From: Endomicrobium sp.
Lineage (GTDB): Bacteria; Elusimicrobiota; Endomicrobiia; Endomicrobiales; Endomicrobiaceae
Assembly (NCBI GenBank): GCA_031277075.1
Contig: JAISLV010000093.1
Coordinates: 1-5,114, forward strand
DNA: 5,114 nucleotides
Direction: 5' to 3'
Shown here: one piece after another, positions 1 to 5,114 of the stretch
Layout of the letters: every line of letters starts with the position of its first letter
Position numbering within the stretch: the stretch's first letter is position 1
Notes under the pieces: generated by a model
The model's database searches: none
What the model was told of the DNA's origin: nothing
What the model saw: only the letters and a program-made list of their open reading frames with translations
Made by a program: the position numbers and the translations under genes

Positions 1-201
1 AGAGGAAACGTTTCTTAAAAATTCAACGTTTGCTTCAATTTCTTTTATAATGTCGTCCATAGCCTGAGGATTAATTTCCCCGTTTTCGTTTCGTATGCCG
101 TCAAATTTACTTTTTTCTATTAAGAAAGAATAATTAGCTTTGCTCGCATTATCGTAATAGGCGATTTCATAATACTTATCCGAAACTACAGTGCCTAAAG
201 C
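1..201 (-). repeat. Start of long repeat unit C, cut by the window edge
   Basis: Residues 1638-1704 look like the opening of a third copy. ALGT at 1638-1641 matches SLGT at 646-649 of unit A. LIEK at 1664-1667 matches the VEK at 682-684. DGIRNENGE at 1671-1679 matches DGIRINEKGE at 690-699. Aromatic Tyr1652 sits where unit A has Trp660. The offset from A is 981-992 residues, about twice the unit length, as expected of a third tandem copy. After residue 1680 the sequence becomes a charged helix rich in Glu, Ile and Asn that does not obviously follow unit A, so this copy may be divergent or may end early. The reading frame stays open to position 1. Confidence 0.5.
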
Positions 202-3200
202 GCCTGTAGCCGCCTTAACGACGACATAATCGTAGACTTCAAACATTTGGCTTCCGTCGCCGTTATACGCTATATACTGCAATCCTCTTTTGTCTTCTAT
301 AGCGTCGGCAAGCCTCTTATCAACTGCGGCAAATCCGCTGGCTACGTCAACGTCCGTTTTATACATCACTCCGCCTTTGCCTATGCCCGTATGGAAAGGA
401 ACCGCGTCGTTAGAAACAAATAAAGCGTCTGAATCTCTAAATTCTCTGCCCTGCAAATATTCTCCGACGTTTAACCCTTTTTGCGGGTCGTATTTATACG
501 TATAAGACGCTATCGGAGTTTTGGGTATTAAAGCTCTGTCAACAAGCGAATAGTCGTCTTTTTTGTTGACTCTGCCGTAATAATTGAACTGTATAAAAAA
601 CGATTTTGAGGAATCGGGTCTATTATTTTTATCAACGGGCATACCCGATAAAGTCATTACAATTTCGCCTTCGCCCGAATTATATATTTTAGTCGTGGAA
701 GAAGTGTGATTTCCGATATAATTCGCAAATTTTGCAGTAATCGCTCCCGCAGTTTTTGCGGCGGAAGAACCTCTTATCCCCGCAGCTGCGCGAGGATAAA
801 AGAACGCGGAACTCGCCTTAAGAAAATCGGAATCGTCAAAATCAACCGTAAAATTTTCGCCTTCTATGCTCCTTGAAATATATCCGTAAAGCGTAAAATT
901 TCCTTTTACATTGTCGTAAGGATTTATCTCGGCTGTAACGGTATCCTCGTATTCCGACATTCTCGTAGGAATTAATTTGCCGTCTCTTATCAAAAATGAA
1001 ACCGACGCCTGCGCTATTCCGTACTCGTTATATTGTCCGACAAAAACGCCTCCCGTGTAGACTTTTTTGTCTTTGTTTGATTCATCTTTTACATATTCAT
1101 ATTCCATTTCGGCTATTCTGTTGCCGTCAAAATCAGCGACGCTGTCGTAAAGCCTCATTTTTATCGGCTTCAAATCGCCGTCCGTCCTTACTTCGCGCTC
1201 ATTGCTAAAATAAATATTTCCCGCCTGCCAGTCTATTCTAGTCAAATCGCTTTCGCTTACTTTATACTGTTCAAACAAATTAATTACAAGCTTATTTTCA
1301 TTATCCTTATATTTGCTAAACGCGGTAAATTGCGCCAACGGGCTGAATCTTTCGCCTTCCGATACTTGAGAGAAATTTTTGAGCGTTTCATTTGCGCCTT
1401 CTCTTCCTCTGCTAAAATCGTAAGTAATAGTTTTAGACGGTATGCCTTTATGGGCAAGCTCGGCTCCCGTATAAAGCGTTACGCGTCCCTGCGCGTCCGT
1501 ATACGACGAGTCGTCGTAGAAAAACTTTTCCATATTGGAAAGCTCAAATATCGTCCTGTCGTTAGGAGCGGTGAGTTCTGTAATCGTCTGTATAAAATTA
1601 TTTTCATTAACTTTTGTGTCAAAATTATCGCGTTCTATCATTGAATCTAAAAACGCCTGCCATGGCTGATTTTGAAAATAGTTGTCCGTTATTGAAAGAT
1701 GAACTCTCGACAACAAATATCCTTCGGGCGCGCGCTCTTCAATGTAAGCTAGATTCCCGCTGTAATTTAATATTAACGCTTTAGTGCCTACAATTACAGA
1801 AACGACTTTGGGCGTCTGCGTTGAAAGATCCTCGTTTAAGTTAAATCTTAAACCTGCGGTTATGCGCCGGTCTTGCCCGTTGACGTCTTTTGAGTACTGA
1901 ACGTTAAAATCTATAAATCCTTTTCCGTCAACGGTCGCAACAGGCTCGGCGCTGTTTAAAGAGTAAGCCTGCCAAGTAGAATATAAAATTTCGCCGTCAG
2001 GTCCTAAAACGTCAGTTTTAGCCCATTTCAAATCTTGAGGTCTGTATTGGAAATTTGCGCCTTGCTCGCCTCTCATTTTTTCAAACGCTTCCGCTATTTT
2101 TCCGCCGTTTAACGAACCGTTTTCGTCTTCATACAATTCTTTAGGCATAATCCCCGAAAGCGCGGTCTGCGAAAAGTCGTAAAGTTTATATTTTTGAACG
2201 GAATCTCCCCTTACTGTATTTGCGGAAGCTCCAGCCGCCGCGCTTATTTCATATATGGGCGCGCCGTCTGACGCGTTAAAACCCGCCGCGCGTCTTCCTT
2301 TAAAAGAATATCCCGTATTGTCGCGTCTGTTTGTTATGCTTACTATGCCGTCTAAATGGCTTAAAGAAGTAAGCTGATTATCAAAAAATAATCTTCTCTG
2401 CCCGTCTACTCTTGAAAAAACTAATCTTTCGCGTTCAAGCAATTCTAAATGTTCAGGGCTGTTTGAAGTCGTAGCGAATTCAACTTCTTTTCCGTCTCTA
2501 TCCTCAACCCTCATTCTTCCGCCCAAGAAAACTCTTTGAGGCGAAATTGTAAAGGTTTTTCCTTGAGCGTTTTCGCTTGTAAATTCTTTTATTTTATTTA
2601 CTCTTTCCTCAGCTTTACCTTCATAGTATGTCCCATAGACGTGAGAAAGATGTAAAACTCTTCCGCTTGAAGTTTTAAATTGATAATCCATCATTTCTTT
2701 AGAACCGACTTTTCCCACTACTGAAGTCACATTGGGGTTTAACTCAATGTCGTCTACAGAACGATAAAAATCAAAATAGACGGTTCTGCCGTCAACCGTT
2801 CTTGCGTTTTCGTCCACAAAATACAGAGATTGCGCAAAAATTCCAAAGCCTTCCAGCTCTCGAGCGGGAATATTCTGTCTAATCAGACGCCCGTTATGTT
2901 CCGCAAAAGACTGCGTATATACGCTGTTGTATTCATTTTGATTTTTTCCCTCTTTTATACGCGTCGCGCCGGGATTTACAGGCGCTAAATGTTCTTCGTT
3001 ATAAACTATTATCAGCTCGCCTTTTTCGTTTATTCTTATGCCGTCAACGCTGCGCACAATTTTTTCAACTATTATTGAGCTGTCTTCTTTACTAAAAACA
3101 TAGCTTGTTTCCTGCACAGTTTTCAGCGCGTCCCAAATTTTAGGCAAATCCGCCTCGTTATACGTCGTCCCCAAAGAAGTGATAAGCTCTTGCGAACTTA

Positions 3201-5114
3201 TCTCGTCCGTTTCCAGTTCTTCGTTAAAAGTTTCCGCTATAGCGTCGCCTTCCTGCGTTGAAAAACCGAAAAACGTTTTAATATTCGTCCAAATATTTGA
3301 CAGCCAAGCTAATAAAAAGTATCTGCTCTGCGTTTGCTTGGAAACGGAAGTTTTGTCCTGCCGCTCAAGAGGAGTTTGAACCGTTCCCTGCCCAAACGCT
3401 TCCGCTAATTTAGCGTTCATTTTTTGCTGTAACTTTCCCAAATTGCTATTTGGAACTATTTCTTGCAAAGCTCCGTTTGCGCCGTTTTGTTTTGCGATTT
3501 CAACGTTTATTGAATGCTCGGCATAGAGCTGAAACTGTTTTATTGTTCTTATTCCTCTGTCCGTTATATTTCCGTCTTTGTTTTTTGATTCAAACGGGTA
3601 TAGCGTAAATTTATAATTCCCAACCTGAACCCGCCAAATTCCGTTGCCTTTTTCGTCAAGTTCCTGTTGTATATTAAAATTATCGGCTGTTTTGCCAGCT
3701 ATCTGCAAACTGTCTTTATTTCTCACTATATCGTCAAACAATCCCTGAACCCTCACGGCTTCAAGCATGTCTGAAAAAGTTCTTACCGCTCCCGTTTTTG
3801 CGTCTACGGGATAAAACTCTTCAACCGTCGTCACATTGCCGCCATACGAACCTTCTACTTCCCAATATTTATTGAAAGCGGCGTCGGTGCGCTCTACAAC
3901 GCCGTATCCCGCCGCAATCGCTTGCTGCATAAGAGCTTCCATTTCAACGGCTCTTCCAAGCTCTGCAAGCGTCATTGTTTGTCTACCTTCGCTTGTCATA
4001 AGAATAGGAGACATCTCAAAAGTTATAGTCTTTGCGCCTAACTGTTTTGTAACAACCCAATTGCCCAAAGAATTGCGTAAATCTTTCCCCAATTCTTCGC
4101 TTAACTCTTCTATGTTTGAAGCGTCAATCGTTCTGATAGCATATCCGTTTCTCACAGCGTTAAGTCTTAAACGTTCGGCTGAAATAGCGTTTTCTAAATC
4201 TTTTGATCCTTCTATACGCGTCAAACGCCCGTTATACATATAAATAGGAAATACTTTTGCCGTTATGCCGTCTTTTGAAACAAGCCAATATCCCCCTTTT
4301 TGCTTACTCATATTAGAAGCGTTAACCGTATACCCGTCTTTTTCGGCGTCAAGTTTTAGTTTTTCAAAAGCCGCCGCCATCTCTAAGCTGTTTGCGTCAA
4401 GGGAAAAAAAACCTAAATCTTCCGAAAACGGATACGCTATGAAATTTATAGCTCCCATTGCTCTGGGCGTCGTTATTTCCCATACCGCATAACCGTCGGC
4501 GTCCGTAAGAGCCACGCCGTCAGAGTCTGTAGAAATGACCGTATAGCCGTTTCGTATGGCTGTTTGTTTGTACGCTTCGGCTTTAAGAATGCTTTCAAGA
4601 GCGTCTATGCCTATGGTATTTGCTCCGTCTTTTTTAACAGGATTCGTAACGGCTGTTATGCCCGGATAATTGGCGTGCGAAAACGTCCATGTTCCATCTG
4701 CGTTCCTAGTTATTTTATAACCCAGCCCTATTGCGTAATTATAAAGATTTCCAACGTTTGCCGCAGAGGTAAAAACCGTCTCAAGTTTTTTTACCGCTTC
4801 TTCATTGGGATTTGCGTTAAGGCTTTGCGCGGCTTGACCGGAAAGCCCAAGCAGAGAAACTTCTCCATTTGAATTTTGAATATAGAGAGGAAGCCTTGCC
4901 TGCGTAGGAATACCGCTTTCAGGGTTATTTTTCGTAACTTCAAGTTCGGCGTTGCCCGAAGCGTTGACGACCATTTTGACGTCGTCGTATCTTTCCCTTG
5001 CGGCTTCAATTACGTTCTGCACGGCGGGAGCGTCTATTACCGAACGTTTAAGTTCGTCTAAAGTCATTATTTCGCCGTTTGCTTTTACGGGATTTACTTT
5101 ATATTGTCTTCCTG
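1..5114 (-). CDS. Internal fragment of a giant repeat-built protein, open at both ends, function unknown
   Basis: Reading the minus strand in the frame whose last codon is at 3-1 gives 1704 consecutive sense codons and no stop. The frame runs off both window edges, so neither terminus is known. Internal Met codons exist, for example residue 16 at 5065-5067, but I see no Shine-Dalgarno-like sequence in front of that one and the frame stays open upstream, so I do not call a start. Layout: residues 13-520, seven tandem modules of about 62-86 residues; 521-645, a polar helical linker; 646-1704, strand-rich units of about 500 residues, two complete and one cut. The chain has no cysteine and is rich in Asn, Asp, Glu, Lys, Tyr and Phe. 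No signal peptide, clear membrane span or catalytic motif is visible in this part. A secreted or surface-anchored structural or adhesive protein is the most likely role, inferred from architecture only. Coding status is near certain; function is unknown. Confidence 0.95.
202..1701 (-). repeat. Long repeat unit B, about 500 residues, strand-rich, complete
   Basis: Residues 1138-1637 are the second copy. It opens with HLSITDN (1138-1144) and Trp1151, and repeats the unit A markers at nearly constant offset: EK at 1195-1196; E1252, E1254, F1256 and AQ at 1260-1261; F1280 and Y1283; VFVG at 1356-1359; RDGK at 1376-1379; E1387, E1395, V1402 and G1404; F1437 with RAAAG at 1441-1445; KIY at 1475-1477; LSGMP at 1488-1492; Y1616, G1618 and E1625. 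Differences from A are about 21 extra residues between Trp1151 and EK, about 11 fewer residues between the YTDAQGRVTLY strand pair and AQ, and 9 extra between VFVG and RDGK. Residues about 1495-1600 align poorly with unit A and may have diverged or been replaced. Function is unknown. Confidence 0.62.
1702..3177 (-). repeat. Long repeat unit A, about 492 residues, strand-rich, complete
   Basis: Residues 646-1137 are the first copy of a long tandem unit; nothing similar is seen before it. It opens with SLGTTYN (646-652), then Trp660, EK at 683-684 and DGIRINEKGE (690-699). Internal markers shared with unit B are: E752, E754, F756 and AQ at 760-761; F780 and Y783; VFLG at 861-864; RDGK at 872-875; E887, E895, V902 and G904; F937 with RAAG at 941-944; an Ala/Gly/Ser-rich stretch at 940-968; KLY at 976-978; LSGIMP at 985-990; Y1117, G1119 and E1125. 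Most of the unit looks like alternating beta strands with Asp/Asn-Gly turns. I do not recognise the fold. The boundary is set by matching the openings of the three copies and could be wrong by 10-20 residues. Confidence 0.65.
3178..3552 (-). other. Polar, mostly helical linker between the two repeat regions
   Basis: Residues 521-645 fit neither the short-module pattern before them nor the long repeat after them. The segment has helix-favouring, charged and Gln-rich stretches such as LGKLQQKMNAKLAEAF (559-574) and a Ser/Thr/Gln-rich stretch near 585-596. A compact aromatic patch follows at 598-617 (3262-3321), beginning YFLLAWLSNIW and ending in Phe-Phe-Gly-Phe. The patch contains Asn and Lys, so it reads better as an amphipathic or surface-binding helix than as a clean transmembrane segment. 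An acidic stretch follows at about 622-640 with many Glu and Asp. The likely role is a hinge or spacer joining two architectures; this is inferred from composition. Confidence 0.55.
3553..5076 (-). repeat. Array of seven degenerate tandem protein modules of about 62-86 residues
   Basis: Residues 13-520 of the giant protein. Modules by residue (plus-strand positions): 13-98 (4819-5076), 99-170 (4603-4818), 171-242 (4387-4602), 243-304 (4201-4386), 305-383 (3964-4200), 384-448 (3769-3963), 449-520 (3553-3768). Each begins with a predicted helix, often starting Leu-Glu. Many then have a Gly-Tyr step (Tyr132, 190, 261, 324, 403), a Trp-centred strand of the form W-x-hydrophobic (Trp141, 211, 276, 352, 417, 493), and a strand with Pro followed by a Gly turn (Pro75, 158, 228, 289, 369, 435, 506). 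Trp spacing is 70, 65, 76, 65 and 76 residues. Module 1 lacks Trp and Gly-Tyr but keeps NASGNAELEV and LPLYIQNSNG, which match NADGTWTF in module 2 and FPIYMYNG in module 4. Module 7 lacks Gly-Tyr. Copies are diverged and I see no near-identical DNA. An alpha-plus-beta fold per module is inferred. The array may continue beyond the high-coordinate edge. Confidence 0.85.

Noticed and set aside
1330..1644. Plus-strand open frame of 104 codons
   Set aside because: Antisense shadow: the opposite strand encodes conserved markers of long unit B here (AQ at residues 1260-1261, F1256). The product is Arg/Phe-rich with low-complexity composition and no motif.
1228..1974. Trp-Gln-Ala occurring three times (residues 1047, 1151, 1295)
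   Set aside because: Spacing is irregular (104 and 144 residues) and the three sites fall at different places of the long units, so chance is the simpler explanation. Only Trp1151 has a counterpart, Trp660 in unit A.
3836..4243. Plus-strand open frame of 135 codons
   Set aside because: It lies antisense to the continuous minus-strand frame, which carries clear tandem modules in this stretch. The product is Ser/Pro-rich with no motif, and there is no convincing ribosome binding site.
4495..4530. Asp-rich stretch (Asp196, 198, 204, 206) as an EF-hand or RTX calcium loop
   Set aside because: The spacing of Asp, Gly and Glu does not fit an EF-hand loop, and no nonapeptide GGxGxD repeat is present.
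4564..4872. Plus-strand open frame of 102 codons
   Set aside because: Antisense to modules 1-3 of the tandem array; it contains many Cys and Arg codons of the kind produced by reading a coding strand backwards, unlike the Cys-free main frame.
4791..5009. Minus-strand open frame of 72 codons in another frame
   Set aside because: It overlaps the main frame out of phase, is basic and has no recognisable domain. The main frame carries repeat modules through the same bases.
5065..5067. Internal ATG (residue 16) as the true gene start
   Set aside because: I see no purine-rich ribosome binding site at suitable distance, the frame remains open upstream to the edge, and no signal peptide follows.

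Overview
The whole window is one uninterrupted coding frame on the minus strand. Read from the high-coordinate edge, complete codons run from 5112 to 1. That is 1704 sense codons with no stop, and neither a supported start nor a stop codon lies inside. The window is therefore an internal slice of a very large protein gene. The two edge bases 5113-5114 belong to the preceding codon. I see no intergenic DNA, promoter, ribosome binding site, terminator, RNA gene, CRISPR array, insertion sequence or second gene. Plus-strand open frames are antisense shadows of this gene. Residue numbers used here count complete codons from the high-coordinate edge; residue n sits at positions 5113-3n to 5115-3n.

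The protein is not a member of any family I can name from sequence alone, but it has clear architecture. Residues 13-520 (plus-strand 3553-5076) are seven degenerate tandem modules of about 62-86 residues. Each has a helical start, usually a Gly-Tyr step, a Trp-x-Val-like strand (six of seven) and a Pro followed by a Gly turn. Residues 521-645 (3178-3552) are a polar, probably helical linker with one aromatic amphipathic stretch. Residues 646-1704 (1-3177) hold a second, much longer repeat: two complete strand-rich units of about 492 and 500 residues and the start of a third, cut by the window edge. The two long units share spaced motifs at a nearly constant offset of 500 residues. The 1704 residues contain no cysteine.

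The organism is probably a bacterium of moderate-to-low G+C (about 40 percent by eye from a few lines), because the frame is intronless and uses the standard code over 5 kb. Giant repeat-built open frames are known in several bacteria, including Omnitrophota and Chlorobium, and are often surface or secreted proteins. Assigning this window to any such group is a guess. A surface or secreted role, as adhesin, cell-contact or envelope protein, is inferred from repeat architecture, strand-rich composition and absence of cysteine, not from a recognised domain. No catalytic motif was found.
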